A stretch of DNA of 64,000 bases from Sphingomonas sp. (GTDB lineage Bacteria > Pseudomonadota > Alphaproteobacteria > Sphingomonadales > Sphingomonadaceae). Shown here piece by piece: positions 17,306 to 27,360 of this stretch; the stretch's first letter is position 1; the number at the start of each line of letters is the position of its first letter. Under the pieces are notes generated by a model. The model was not told the origin of the DNA and made no database searches. It worked only from the letters and a program-made list of their open reading frames with translations. Position numbers and translations under genes: made by a program. Location: positions 828,537-892,536 of the forward strand of contig JAFOMG010000017.1 in the NCBI GenBank assembly GCA_017418975.1. The letters run 5' to 3'.

Positions 17306-17530
17306 ATGGCACGCCCGTTTTTCCGCCGTCGCAAGAGCTGCCCCTTCTCCGCGAAGGACGCTCCCCGGATCGACTATAAGGACGTCCGTCTGCTCCAGGG
17401 CTTCGTCTCTGAGCGCGGCAAGATCGTCCCGTCGCGCATCACCTCGGTGAGCGCCAAGAAGCAGCGCGAGCTGGCCCAGGCCATCAAGCGCGCCCGCCAC
17501 CTGGGCCTGCTGCCCTACATCGTTAAGTAA
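17306..17530 (+). CDS. rpsR: 30S ribosomal protein S18
   Basis: 74 residues with the basic S18 core: [16 protein letters not shown] at the start, [19 protein letters not shown], then [20 protein letters not shown] and [10 protein letters not shown] at the end. It lies 15 bp after rpsF with a GGAG site and 12 bp before rplI. The CPFS cysteine is the usual single Cys of many S18 proteins. Confidence 0.98.
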   Translation: MARPFFRRRKSCPFSAKDAPRIDYKDVRLLQGFVSERGKIVPSRITSVSAKKQRELAQAIKRARHLGLLPYIVK

Positions 17531-17542
17531 GGAGCGCACCCC

Positions 17543-18160
17543 ATGGACGTTATTCTGCTTGAGCGCGTCGAGAAGCTCGGCGGCATCGGCGACGTGGTGA
17601 AGGTCAAGGACGGCTTCGCCCGTAACTACCTGCTGCCGCGCAAGAAGGCGCTGCGCGCCAACGAAGCCAACAAGAAGGTCTTCGAGGCCAACCGCGCCCG
17701 CATCGAGGCCGAGAACGCCTCGCGCCGCACGGACGCGGAGAAGGAAGCCGGCTCGTTCAACGACGTGTCCGTCACTCTGATCCGCCAGGCGTCGAACACC
17801 GGCCAGCTCTACGGCTCGGTCGCGGTGCGCGACCTGGTCGAGGCGCTCGTCGCCGACGGCCACAAGGTCACCAAGGCGCAGGTCGTACTCGACAAGCCGA
17901 TCAAGGCGATCGGCGTGTACGAAGTGCGCGTCGCGCTGCACCCCGAGGTGTCGGTGACCGTCAAGGTCAACGTCGCCCGTTCGCCGGAAGAGGCCGACAT
18001 GCAGGCCCAGGGCGTCGACGTGATGGCCCAGATGTTCGAGGAAGGCCGCGACACCACCGGCTTCGTCGAGGATTATGATCCGAACGCCGAGCCGGGCGCG
18101 ACTGCCGAGGTCCGCGAGGAAGCTCCGGCCGCCGACGAAGGCGAGACCGCCGAGGGCTGA
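17543..18160 (+). CDS. rplI: 50S ribosomal protein L9
   Basis: Large-subunit protein with an N-terminal rRNA-binding domain (MDVILLERVEKLGGIGDVVK, then FARNYLLPRKKALRAN, both signature segments), a long central helix (residues about 45-80) and a C-terminal domain. At 205 residues it is longer than the 148 of E. coli. The extra acidic tail (EEGRDTTGFVEDYDPN and later EEAPAADEGETAEG) is a common alphaproteobacterial extension. It is the last gene of the operon and is followed by a strong terminator. Confidence 0.97.
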   Translation: MDVILLERVEKLGGIGDVVKVKDGFARNYLLPRKKALRANEANKKVFEANRARIEAENASRRTDAEKEAGSFNDVSVTLIRQASNTGQLYGSVAVRDLVEALVADGHKVTKAQVVLDKPIKAIGVYEVRVALHPEVSVTVKVNVARSPEEADMQAQGVDVMAQMFEEGRDTTGFVEDYDPNAEPGATAEVREEAPAADEGETAEG

Positions 18161-18183
18161 TCGCCCCCGTCACGGGAAAATGA

Positions 18184-18220
18184 AAGGGCCGCCCCGGAAT
18201 GCCGGGGCGGCCCTTTTCTT
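18184..18220 (+). terminator. Rho-independent terminator of the rpsF-rpsR-rplI operon
   Basis: A 14-bp perfect stem (AAGGGCCGCCCCGG at 18184-18197 with its complement at 18202-18215), an AATG loop and a TTTTCTT tail, 23 bp after the rplI stop. Confidence 0.9.
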
Positions 18221-18307
18221 GTGCGACCCATTGGAGACTTCAGCGCTCCGGAGAAATCCCAAGTAAAACCCAGGCATCAACCAGAACTCATGAATGCAAC
18301 CATTGCA

Positions 18308-18385
18308 TCACGGGCAAGAAACGCAAGCACCAATCACCGCCGCCAACGGGATCAAGGCCAATACCACGGGCAAAACCTTGTTCAT
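18308..18385 (-). CDS. Possible 25-residue hydrophobic small protein
   Basis: In the roughly 285-bp gap between the rplI terminator and the CAP-domain gene, the minus strand holds ATG...TGA encoding MNKVLPVVLALIPLAAVIGA followed by CVSCP. This is a membrane-peptide or lipobox-like profile (IGAC), and the codons are less GC-rich than the neighbours. There is no strong ribosome site. It may be a tiny lipoprotein, or chance. Nothing else was recognised in this gap. Confidence 0.22.
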   Translation of the reverse strand: MNKVLPVVLALIPLAAVIGACVSCP

Positions 18386-18505
18386 CTTGATCAGAACCTT
18401 GCCTGTTGTTCACCGCATAGAACGAGCTGGGCCGGGCAAGGTTGCAGCGTGCGTTAATCTTTTGTTCGGGAGGCATTCACCCCGATACCGTCTATAGGGA
18501 GCGGG

Positions 18506-19108
18506 ATGCCACCTTTCCTCCCCCTTGCGCTCGCGATCGTCGCGCCGCCCCAGGCCGGGCTGGAGGCGGCGATACTCACCGAGATCAATTTCGCCCGCAC
18601 TCGGCCACACGACTATGCCGAACGCCTCCGCGCCTATCGCAAGCTCTTCAAGGGCAGGATCGTCCGCTATCCCGGCAATCCGGACGGGCTGCGCACCAAC
18701 GAGGGCACACGGGCAGTGGACGAAGCGATCCATTTCCTCGAGCGTCAGGCGCCCCTGGAACCGATCGAACCGTCCACCCTGCTCGCCCGCGCCGCGCGCG
18801 ACCATGTCCGCGAGCAGGGACCGAGCGGGCGCACCGGGCATATCTCGGCCGATGGCGGCAATCCGCGCGTCCGCGTGCAGCGCCGGGGCGGCGGCGACTA
18901 TGTCGCCGAAGTGATAACCTATGGTCCGCCCAGCGCCGTCGAGGTGGTCCGCCAGTTGATCGTCGATGACGGCGTGCCCGGCCGCGGGCACCGCCGGACG
19001 CTGTTCGCGGCCGAGATGCGCCATGCCGGCGTCGCCTGCGGGCCGCACAAGGGGTATCGGGTGATGTGCGTCGCCGATCTCGGCCGGCAGGCCGACGGCC
19101 GCCCCTAA
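18506..19108 (+). CDS. CAP-domain (SCP/PR1) protein
   Basis: 200 residues with a short hydrophobic N-terminus that may be a signal peptide or anchor. CAP-fold markers include ILTEINFARTRPHDYAE near residue 22, the first His region GRTGHISADGG near 111 and the late GVPGRGHRRTLFAAEMRHAG block near 155-174, where GRGHR carries the second CAP His. CVADLG closes the domain. Bacterial CAP proteins are secreted and mostly of unknown role. It is followed about 100 bp later by a close paralogue. Confidence 0.85.
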   Translation: MPPFLPLALAIVAPPQAGLEAAILTEINFARTRPHDYAERLRAYRKLFKGRIVRYPGNPDGLRTNEGTRAVDEAIHFLERQAPLEPIEPSTLLARAARDHVREQGPSGRTGHISADGGNPRVRVQRRGGGDYVAEVITYGPPSAVEVVRQLIVDDGVPGRGHRRTLFAAEMRHAGVACGPHKGYRVMCVADLGRQADGRP

Positions 19109-19217
19109 GGTTAACTCCCGAATATCCGCTTGCCTTCTCAGGCGGTTAAGCGGATGTCACTATCCGTGACGCAACGGACGGGCGCGGGGCCCGGCCGGCT
19201 CCGGGGGGAGCCCGATC

Positions 19218-19937
19218 GTGATTGCCAAGAGCCGCTGGATCGCCGCGCTCGGCGCGGGCGCCCTGTTGCTGGCCGGCGGCACCGCCGCTTCGGCCGGCGA
19301 GCGCGCCACCAATGCCTCGCACCTCGAGCGCGACGTACTCGCCGAGATCAATCGCGCGCGCGCGAACCCCCGCGAATATGCCGAGACGCTGCGGGAATAT
19401 CGCGACTTCTTCGACGGCCGGGTACTGTTCCTGCCGGGCGACCAGAACGGCGTGATCACCAATGAGGGCGTCGACGCAGTCGATGAGGCGATCGATTTCC
19501 TGGAGCGTCAGGAGCCGCTGCCGCCGCTCGGCCGGGCCGAGTTGCTGACGCTGGCGGCACAGGATCATGCCGACGACCAGGGCGCCACCGGCGGCAACGG
19601 CCATGTCTCGCGCGACGGGCTGAGCCCCGGCGAGCGCGTGCGGCGGCATGGCGGCGATATCTATGTCGGCGAAGGCATCTGGTATGGCAGCGGCGACGCC
19701 GGCGCGGTCGTCCGCAGCCTGATCATCGACGACGGCGTGCGCGGCCGGGGGCATCGCGCGCTGCTGTTCCAGGCGGACTTCCGCTTCGCCGGCGTCGGCT
19801 GCGGCGCGCATCGACGCTTCGGCAGCATCTGCGTGGTCGATTTCAGCGGCACCGCCGACGGCTCGCCGGTGGTGCCGGAATGGGCCCGGGCACGCGGCGG
19901 CCAGGTTTTTCGGATGCCGGCGACGACGAAGCGCTGA
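19218..19937 (+). CDS. Secreted CAP-domain (SCP/PR1) protein
   Basis: 239 residues from GTG 19218. Signal peptide MIAKSRWIAALGAGALLLAG then GTAASAG. The CAP core aligns block for block with the preceding gene: LAEINRARANPREYAETLRE, NEGVDAVDEAIDFLERQEPL, the GNGHVSRDG His motif and GVRGRGHRALLFQADFRFAG, then CVVDFSGTADG. The two genes are therefore a tandem duplication with one member carrying a longer signal and tail. The function is likely extracytoplasmic but otherwise unknown. Confidence 0.87.
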   Translation: MIAKSRWIAALGAGALLLAGGTAASAGERATNASHLERDVLAEINRARANPREYAETLREYRDFFDGRVLFLPGDQNGVITNEGVDAVDEAIDFLERQEPLPPLGRAELLTLAAQDHADDQGATGGNGHVSRDGLSPGERVRRHGGDIYVGEGIWYGSGDAGAVVRSLIIDDGVRGRGHRALLFQADFRFAGVGCGAHRRFGSICVVDFSGTADGSPVVPEWARARGGQVFRMPATTKR

Positions 19938-19981
19938 GGCGCATTGCCAGACGCTCTCTTATCGGTGAGGATCGTGCCTAA

Positions 19982-20269
19982 ATGGCTTATCTGGTGCTGT
20001 TCCTCGCGGGGGCGCTGCTCTGCAACGCGATCCCCCATCTCGCCGCCGGCCTGCGCGGCGAGCCCTTCCCCACGCCCTTTTCCCGCCCGCGCGGCGTGGG
20101 GCTCTCGACGCCGCTGATGAACTTCTACTGGGGCTCGGCGAACCTGCTGATCGGCATCTCGGCGCTGCTCAGCTATTCGCTGCGGATCTATGGCATATGG
20201 CCGGTGATCGCCGGCTGGCTGGTACTGGGAAGCTATTGCGCGTGGCACTTCGGGAAGGTGCGGCGATAG
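19982..20269 (+). CDS. Small integral membrane protein
   Basis: 95 residues with three likely membrane helices: MAYLVLFLAGALLCNAIPHL, a middle one in LMNFYWGSANLLIGISALLS and a third around IWPVIAGWLVLGSYCAW. A short conserved-looking loop lies between helices (GLRGEPFPTPFSRPRGVGLS). The family is unrecognised. Codon phase is clear and the protein lacks shadow features, so it is likely real. Confidence 0.7.
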   Translation: MAYLVLFLAGALLCNAIPHLAAGLRGEPFPTPFSRPRGVGLSTPLMNFYWGSANLLIGISALLSYSLRIYGIWPVIAGWLVLGSYCAWHFGKVRR

Positions 20270-20420
20270 GCCGATGCATATGCCCTGGTTCAGACGCTGG
20301 GCAGGCTTTGGCTATATTGCCGCCTCGTGGCAGGGCTGGCTCGCCACCATTTCCTGCCTGGCAGTCGGAGGCGCGCCGGCGCGGGACCGCTGACCGGGCG
20401 CAGCCCCCCGGACAACAAGC

Positions 20421-20900
20421 CTATCTGAAGAAAATGATCGGCTCTTCGAAGAAAATCCGCTTCGGCGGGCCACCGGTCGAGAAGCGGACCGCCGCTGGAG
20501 CGGCACCCGCAAAGCTGTCGCCGACGGCAGGCGACAATATCAGCTTGCCGCCGCGTATCGTCACGCGCACCCCATAGTCGAGAACGCCATATTGCCCGAT
20601 GTAACGGCCATGCGTCATGACGATTATCCGCCGGCCCCCATGACTGGCGCACTCCGGGCAAACGGGCCGCAACTTGTAACGATAATCGTAAATGGCGAAG
20701 CTGCGCCCGCCGGCCCGGATATCCCCAACCTTGCGGACGGCGATCTGGTCTCGCCGGCAGTCGGTCGAGCCCGAAAATGCGCCCGCGATCAATGCGGGGG
20801 CGAGCCCCTTCAGGCACTCCACCCCGGATCGATCATCCGCCGCCGGTCCATGGATCGACCAAAGGAACAGGATCATCGCGGCGAATGTGCTGAGCGTCAT
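20421..20900 (-). CDS. Secreted hypothetical protein downstream of mutL
   Basis: 159 residues if started at ATG 20900, which lies one base after the mutL stop (TGAGATGA arrangement), so it is coupled to mutL. The N-terminus (MTLSTFAAMILFLWSIHGPA) looks like a signal peptide. The mature part has cysteines in VECLKGL, STDCRRDQI and PVCPECASHGG and is beta-rich. No family was recognised. Chemical context with mutL is not suggestive; operon membership may be incidental. Confidence 0.6.
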   Translation of the reverse strand: MTLSTFAAMILFLWSIHGPAADDRSGVECLKGLAPALIAGAFSGSTDCRRDQIAVRKVGDIRAGGRSFAIYDYRYKLRPVCPECASHGGRRIIVMTHGRYIGQYGVLDYGVRVTIRGGKLILSPAVGDSFAGAAPAAVRFSTGGPPKRIFFEEPIIFFR

Positions 20901-20901
20901 C

Positions 20902-22704
20902 TCACTTCCGCCCGAACAGCTTCTCGATATCGCCATGCGCCAGCTTCACCCAGGTCGGGCGGCCATGGTTGCACTGGCCCGAATGCGGCGTGACTTCCAT
21001 CTCGCGGAGCAGCGCGTTCATCTCGGCCACCGACAGCACGCGCCCTGCCCGCACCGAGCCATGGCAGGCCATGGTCGCCGCGACATGGTCGAGTTTCTCC
21101 TTGAGGCTGAGCGCCTCGTCGAAGCTGGCGAGTTCGTCGGCGAGATCGGTGACGAGCGCGTGCACGTCGCCCTTGCCGAGCGCGGCCGGCACCGCGCGGA
21201 CCAGCATGGCACGGGGTCCGAAACGCTCGAGATCCAGGCCGAACTCGGAAAGCTCGGCGGCGCGGGCTTCCAGCCGGTCGCAGCCGGGCTCGTCCAGTTC
21301 CACGACTTCGGGGACGAGCAACCCCTGCGACGCCACGCCGCCCTCGGACATGGCACGGCGCATCCGCTCGAGCACGAGCCGCTCATGCGCGGCATGCTGG
21401 TCGACCAGGACCAGGCCGTCCTCGGCCTCGGCGACGATATAGGTCCTGGCGACCTGGCCACGCGCCACGCCGAGCGGATGCTGGATGCTCTGGGGCACGG
21501 GCTCGACCGCCGGCTCGGCGCGCGCGAGCGGCGGCGGGGCCGAGAAGCTCGGGCGGCGATCCTGGACGCTGGCGTAACTATAGGTCGGCGCCGGGTGGTA
21601 CTGCGGTGCCGGCGCGAGGCCGGGTCCGGCATCCCATAGCTGCGGCGCAGGTGCCACCGGCACATTGGTCTCGCTGGTCCACATCCCCAAAGCCGCCTCG
21701 CTCGGGCGCTGGGCGCTGCGATGGCCCGCCTCGTCGAGCGCGCGACGCAGGCCCGAGACGATCATCCCGCGCACCAGCGCCGGATCGCGGAAGCGAACCT
21801 CGGTCTTGGCCGGATGGACGTTCACATCGACCTGGTCGGGCGGCACGTCCAGGAACAGGGCGACCACCGGATGGCGATCGCGCGCCAGCATCTCGGCATA
21901 GGCGCCGCGCAGCGCGCCGATGAGCAGCCGGTCCTTCACCGGGCGGCCGTTGACGAACAGATATTGGTGATCGGCCACGCCGCGATTGAAGGTCGGCAGG
22001 CCGGCGACGCCGCCCAGCGTGATCCCCTCGCGCTCGAAATCCACCGCGACGCTGTTCTCGGCCAGCGCGCGATCGGTGAGCCCGGCCACCCGCTCCGGCC
22101 CGGTCTCCCCGCCCTGCACCTGCAGCGCCCGGCGGCCGTCATGCTCGACCGAGAAGGCGATATCGGGCCGCGCCATGGCGAGGCGCTTCATCACGTCGAG
22201 GCTGGCGGCATATTCCGCGCGCGGCGAGCGCAGGAACTTGCGGCGCGCCGGCACGCGGCCGAACAGCGCCTCGACTCGCACGCGCGTGCCCGGGGGAAGC
22301 GCCGCCGGGCCTTCGGAGACAAGCGCGCCATTGTCGACCACCCGGCTCCAGCCCTCGGCGCCGCGCACCCGGCTCTCCAGCGTCATCCGCGCCACGCTGG
22401 CGATCGAGGGCAAGGCCTCGCCGCGAAAGCCCAGGGTCGTGACCTGGTCGATCTCGTCGTCGGGGAGCTTGGACGTGGCGTGGCGTTCCAGCGCGAGCGC
22501 CATTTCGGGCGGCGACATGCCGCAGCCGTCATCCGTGACCTCGATCAGATCGGTGCCGCCGCCGGCCAGTTTGACGGCGATCCGGGTGGCTCCGGCGTCG
22601 ATTGCGTTTTCGACCAGTTCTTTCAGCGCGCTGGCGGGGCGTTCGACCACTTCTCCCGCTGCAATTCGGTTGACAAGGTGTTCGGGCAGACGGCGTATTG
22701 ACAT
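20902..22704 (-). CDS. mutL: DNA mismatch repair protein MutL
   Basis: 600 residues from ATG 22704 (MSIRRLPEHLVNRIAAGEVV). The GHKL ATPase motifs are ELVENAIDAG, DDGCGM and TLGFRGEALPSI in the first 110 residues. The C-terminal dimerisation domain contains DQHAAHERLVLE, a match to the DQHA(x)2E(x)4E endonuclease motif found in bacteria that lack MutH. Close to the end is CNHGRPTWVKL, a variant of the metal-site CPHGRP motif. It should therefore nick DNA during mismatch repair. Divergent from mreB. Confidence 0.97.
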   Translation of the reverse strand: MSIRRLPEHLVNRIAAGEVVERPASALKELVENAIDAGATRIAVKLAGGGTDLIEVTDDGCGMSPPEMALALERHATSKLPDDEIDQVTTLGFRGEALPSIASVARMTLESRVRGAEGWSRVVDNGALVSEGPAALPPGTRVRVEALFGRVPARRKFLRSPRAEYAASLDVMKRLAMARPDIAFSVEHDGRRALQVQGGETGPERVAGLTDRALAENSVAVDFEREGITLGGVAGLPTFNRGVADHQYLFVNGRPVKDRLLIGALRGAYAEMLARDRHPVVALFLDVPPDQVDVNVHPAKTEVRFRDPALVRGMIVSGLRRALDEAGHRSAQRPSEAALGMWTSETNVPVAPAPQLWDAGPGLAPAPQYHPAPTYSYASVQDRRPSFSAPPPLARAEPAVEPVPQSIQHPLGVARGQVARTYIVAEAEDGLVLVDQHAAHERLVLERMRRAMSEGGVASQGLLVPEVVELDEPGCDRLEARAAELSEFGLDLERFGPRAMLVRAVPAALGKGDVHALVTDLADELASFDEALSLKEKLDHVAATMACHGSVRAGRVLSVAEMNALLREMEVTPHSGQCNHGRPTWVKLAHGDIEKLFGRK

Positions 22705-22856
22705 GGTCGTTGCTCTAGCCCAAGCGGCGGCATCCCGCGACCCCAACCGCATGGCAACCAGGCCGGATTCTCCAGTCCGTCCCGGAAAGGTCCCGGACTA
22801 GATATTTTGTGCGATTAGCCGGCGGCGGGCGCCCGCCTGGCAGGACGGAAACATAG

Positions 22857-23897
<1,041 letters not shown>

Positions 23898-23912
23898 TCG
23901 GAGCAAAGGGGT

Positions 23913-24818
23913 ATGGCGCCGCCACGCAACCGGCGCCCGGGGTTTTCGCGGCGGGCGCAATACGGGCTCTTCCTCGGCTATGTGGGGCTGGTCGGCGGAA
24001 TGCTGATCGCGGCGGGCCTCTTGCTGCTTTCGATATTCAATCCACCGGCCTTTGGCGCGGTGCGTGGCTTCTTCTCCGAGATCACCACGCCCATCGCCTC
24101 CGCCTTCACCTGGGTGCGCACCAGCGTCGCGGGCGTGCCCGAGGGCGTCTCCAGCTATGTGAACGTTCGCGGCGAGAATGCGCGGCTCAAGAAGCAGATC
24201 GCCGATAACGAGCTGCTGGTCGAGCGCGCGCGCACGCTCAACCAGGAGAACCGGCACCTGCGCGAGATGCTCAAGCTGCACGACGTCTCCACCGATGCCG
24301 TGGTGGTGGCGCGGCTGGTGGCGAGCTCGATGGGCAGCACCCGGCGCTATGCCACGCTCAACGCGGGCGGCTGGCAGGGCGTGAAGGCGGGGCAGCCCGT
24401 GCGCCAGCCCGACGGGCTGATCGGCCAGGTGGTGGAGACCAGCCCCAATACGGCGCGCGTGCTCCTGATCGTCGATCCGGAAAGCATCGTCCCGGTGCGC
24501 CGCACCCGCGACGGCCTGCCCGCGATCGCCACCGGGCGCGGCGACGGGCTGCTCGACGTGCGCTCGGCGAGCGTGGCGACGATGATCTTCCAGCCGGGCG
24601 ACACCTTCGTCACCTCGGGCACGGGCGGCATCTTCTCGCCGAACATTCCCGTCGCGCGGGTGATCCGCACCTCGCGCGACATCGCGGTGGCCCAGCCCTC
24701 GGCCAATCCCGACGCGCTCGATTTCGCGCTCGTCCAGGCGACGTTCCTGCCCGATCCCACGCCGGCACCGTCCCCTCGCCCCTCGGCCAGCGCAAAGCCC
24801 AAGGCCGAGAAGAAATAG
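23913..24818 (+). CDS. mreC: Rod-shape-determining protein MreC
   Basis: 301 residues. One membrane helix near residues 20-45 (LGYVGLVGGMLIAAGLLLLS), a coiled coil (ARLKKQIADNELLVERARTL, residues about 90-115) and then the periplasmic beta domain with GGWQGVKAGQPVRQPDGLIG, VLLIVDPESIVPV and FVTSGTGGIFSPNIPV. The C-terminal tail is Pro/Lys-rich. MreC links MreB to the PBP2-RodA synthase across the inner membrane. Confidence 0.95.
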   Translation: MAPPRNRRPGFSRRAQYGLFLGYVGLVGGMLIAAGLLLLSIFNPPAFGAVRGFFSEITTPIASAFTWVRTSVAGVPEGVSSYVNVRGENARLKKQIADNELLVERARTLNQENRHLREMLKLHDVSTDAVVVARLVASSMGSTRRYATLNAGGWQGVKAGQPVRQPDGLIGQVVETSPNTARVLLIVDPESIVPVRRTRDGLPAIATGRGDGLLDVRSASVATMIFQPGDTFVTSGTGGIFSPNIPVARVIRTSRDIAVAQPSANPDALDFALVQATFLPDPTPAPSPRPSASAKPKAEKK

Positions 24819-24820
24819 CG

Positions 24821-25327
24821 GTGACCGACTATCTCCCCCTCGGTCGCAGCGAGAAGATGCCGCGCAGCATCTGGCTGGCGCCGCTCTCGGTGATGCTGGG
24901 GTCGATGACGACCCTGTTGCCGGTGGTGGCGACTGTGCCGTTCCTGCCGCCCTTCGGGCTGCTGCTGCTGCTCGCCTGGCGGCTGATGCGGGCCGATGCC
25001 ATGAAGGTGTGGATGCCCGTGCCGCTGGGTTTCTTCGACGACATGCTGAGCGGCCAGCCCCTGGGCAGCGCGATGCTGCTCTGGTCGGCGGCGGTGCTGA
25101 TGGTGGACGTGCTCGATACGCGGCTGGTGTGGCGCGACTTCTGGCAGGACTGGCTGATCGCCAGCGGCGCGATCGCCTTCGTGCTGATCGGCGGGCGACT
25201 GGTCGCGGTCCCCTTCACGGCGCATGTCGACACGGCGCTGCTCATCCAGATTCTTGTCTCCGCGGCGCTGTTTCCCGTGGTTGCCCGGTTCTGCGCATGG
25301 CTCGATCGGGATAAGAAGCGACAATAA
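24821..25327 (+). CDS. mreD: Rod-shape-determining protein MreD
   Basis: 168-residue polytopic membrane protein starting at GTG two bases after the mreC stop. Hydrophobic segments include LSVMLGSMTTLLPVVATVPF, FGLLLLLAWRL and others through LIQILVSAALFPVVARF. The GFFDDMLSGQPLGSAML segment is the best conserved MreD feature. Its stop shares a base with the mrdA start (TAATG). Confidence 0.9.
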   Translation: MTDYLPLGRSEKMPRSIWLAPLSVMLGSMTTLLPVVATVPFLPPFGLLLLLAWRLMRADAMKVWMPVPLGFFDDMLSGQPLGSAMLLWSAAVLMVDVLDTRLVWRDFWQDWLIASGAIAFVLIGGRLVAVPFTAHVDTALLIQILVSAALFPVVARFCAWLDRDKKRQ

Positions 25328-27360
25328 TGGCCCGGATCACCGAAGCAGCGCAGGCTTATAGTTTCTCCCGCCGCGCGCTGGTGCTCGGCGGGATCCAGGG
25401 CGCGGCCGCGCTGGTGCTGGCCGGGCGGATGACCTGGCTCGCCGTGTTCGAGAACGAGCGCTACCGGCTGACCGCCGAGAGCAACCGGGTGCGCCTCACG
25501 CTCACGCCGCCGCGGCGGGGCTGGATCGTCGACCGCAGCGGCATCCCGATCGCCAACAACCGCACCGCGTTCCGCGTCGACATGATCCCCGACCGGATGG
25601 AGGACAAGGAGAAGACGCTGGGCATGCTCCAGCAGATCCTGAGCCTCTCCGAGGAAGAAATGTCGCGCATCCGCACCGACCTGAAGCGGGCGGCGGGCTT
25701 CCAGCCGGTGCAGGTCTCGGACAATCTCGACTGGGAGCGCTTCGCCGCGGTGAGCGTGCGCGTGCCGGAAATGCCCGGCGTGCAGCCGACCCGCGGCTTT
25801 TCGCGCAACTATCCGCTCGCGGCCGGTGTCGCCCATCTCGTCGGCTATGTCGGCACCGCTTCGGCCGAGCAGTATCAGAAGGAAAAGGACCCGCTGCTCG
25901 TCGCTCCAGGCTTCAAGCTGGGCAAGGACGGGCTGGAGAAGACGCTGGAGGATCGCCTGCGCGGCACGCCGGGCGCCAAGCGCGTCGAGGTCACGGCGCA
26001 TGGCCGGCTGGTCAAGGAACTCGCCACCCGGCCCGACCAGCCGGGCGAGACGGTGAAGCTCACCATCGACGCGCTGCTCCAGGAATATGTCGCGCGCCGG
26101 CTGGGCACCAATTCCGGCTCGGCCGTGGTGATCGACGTGAGCAATGGCGACATCCTCGCCATGGTCTCGATGCCCGCTTATGATCCCAACAGCTTCTCCG
26201 ACGGCATCAGCCGCAACGAATGGAAGATGCTGAGCGAGGACGACCATGTGCCCTTGATGAACAAGGTGCTGCAGGGCCTCTATCCGCCGGGCTCCACGGT
26301 GAAGCCGATGAACGGGCTGGCGCTGTTGCACGCGGGCGTCGATCCCAATGCCCGGGTGGTCTGCTCGGGCGCGCTGCGCGTGGGCAACGGCGTGTTCCAC
26401 TGCCACAAGCGCGGGGGGCATGGCGCGCTCGACCTCAAGCATGCCATCATGCAGAGCTGTGACATCTATTTCTACGAGATGGTCCGCCGCGTCGGCTATG
26501 ACGCGGTGGCTCCGATGGCGCGCGCGCTCGGCCTTGGCCAGAAGTTCGATCTGCCCTTCACCACCCAGCGCTTCGGCACCGTGCCCGACAGCGCCTGGAA
26601 GCTGAAGCGCTACAAGCAGCAATGGACCGTCGCCGATTCGCTCAACGCCTCGATCGGCCAGGGCTATGTGCTCGCCAATCCGCTGCAGCTGGCGGTGATG
26701 GCGAGCCGGCTGGCGTCCGGGCGCCAGCTCATTCCGCGGCTGCTCGCGGATGCTCCGCACCAGGATGCCCCGCCCCTCGCCTCCACGCCCGAGCAGCTGG
26801 CGATCATCCGCGACGCGATGTTCGGCGTGATCAATTCGGGCGGCACCGGCGGCGCCGCGCGGATCCAGGTTCCCGGGGTCACCCTGGCCGGCAAGACCGG
26901 CACCGCGCAGGTCCGCCGCATCACCATGGCGGAGCGCGCATCCGGCGTGCTCAAGAACGCCTCGCTGCCGTTCAAGCTGCGCGACCACGCACTGCTCGTC
27001 TGCTTCGCCCCGGCGGACAATCCGAAATATGCCGCCGGCATCGTGCTCGAGCATAACGGCCACACCGTCCGCAATCTCGACACGCCGATGATCGGCCGCG
27101 ACATCATGACCTTCCTGTTCGACCGGAAGCTCGCGATGGAATCGCTGCACCGCGAGGAGCCGACCTGGGGCGGCGACTATCGCACCCGGATGGCCGAGCA
27201 GGCGCGGGCCTTCAAGGCGGCCCAGAGCGCGCCGCCGCCGGAGGCGCCCGAGGATGCGGCCGAGGCGGCGAGCACCGTCGCGTCCGAAGCCGCCAATGCC
27301 ACGACCAGCAACACGATCGACAGCAGCGCGGCCGAACGCGGCAGCGTGGAGGCAGACTGA
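25327..27360 (+). CDS. mrdA: Penicillin-binding protein 2 (peptidoglycan D,D-transpeptidase)
   Basis: 677-residue elongasome transpeptidase. A single N-terminal membrane anchor (LVLGGIQGAAALVLAGRMTW) is followed by the pedestal domain (RGWIVDRSGIPIANN) and the transpeptidase domain with nucleophile Ser323 in PPGSTVKPM and the KTG box at about 523 in LAGKTGTAQV. An Ala/Glu-rich C-terminal extension follows residue 600. It works with RodA, encoded next with a one-base overlap, to build the lateral wall. Confidence 0.97.
   Translation: MARITEAAQAYSFSRRALVLGGIQGAAALVLAGRMTWLAVFENERYRLTAESNRVRLTLTPPRRGWIVDRSGIPIANNRTAFRVDMIPDRMEDKEKTLGMLQQILSLSEEEMSRIRTDLKRAAGFQPVQVSDNLDWERFAAVSVRVPEMPGVQPTRGFSRNYPLAAGVAHLVGYVGTASAEQYQKEKDPLLVAPGFKLGKDGLEKTLEDRLRGTPGAKRVEVTAHGRLVKELATRPDQPGETVKLTIDALLQEYVARRLGTNSGSAVVIDVSNGDILAMVSMPAYDPNSFSDGISRNEWKMLSEDDHVPLMNKVLQGLYPPGSTVKPMNGLALLHAGVDPNARVVCSGALRVGNGVFHCHKRGGHGALDLKHAIMQSCDIYFYEMVRRVGYDAVAPMARALGLGQKFDLPFTTQRFGTVPDSAWKLKRYKQQWTVADSLNASIGQGYVLANPLQLAVMASRLASGRQLIPRLLADAPHQDAPPLASTPEQLAIIRDAMFGVINSGGTGGAARIQVPGVTLAGKTGTAQVRRITMAERASGVLKNASLPFKLRDHALLVCFAPADNPKYAAGIVLEHNGHTVRNLDTPMIGRDIMTFLFDRKLAMESLHREEPTWGGDYRTRMAEQARAFKAAQSAPPPEAPEDAAEAASTVASEAANATTSNTIDSSAAERGSVEAD

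Noticed and set aside
24829-27150. 773-residue minus-strand open frame opposite mrdA and mreD
   Set aside because: Antisense to confidently identified cell-wall genes with no domain-like blocks.
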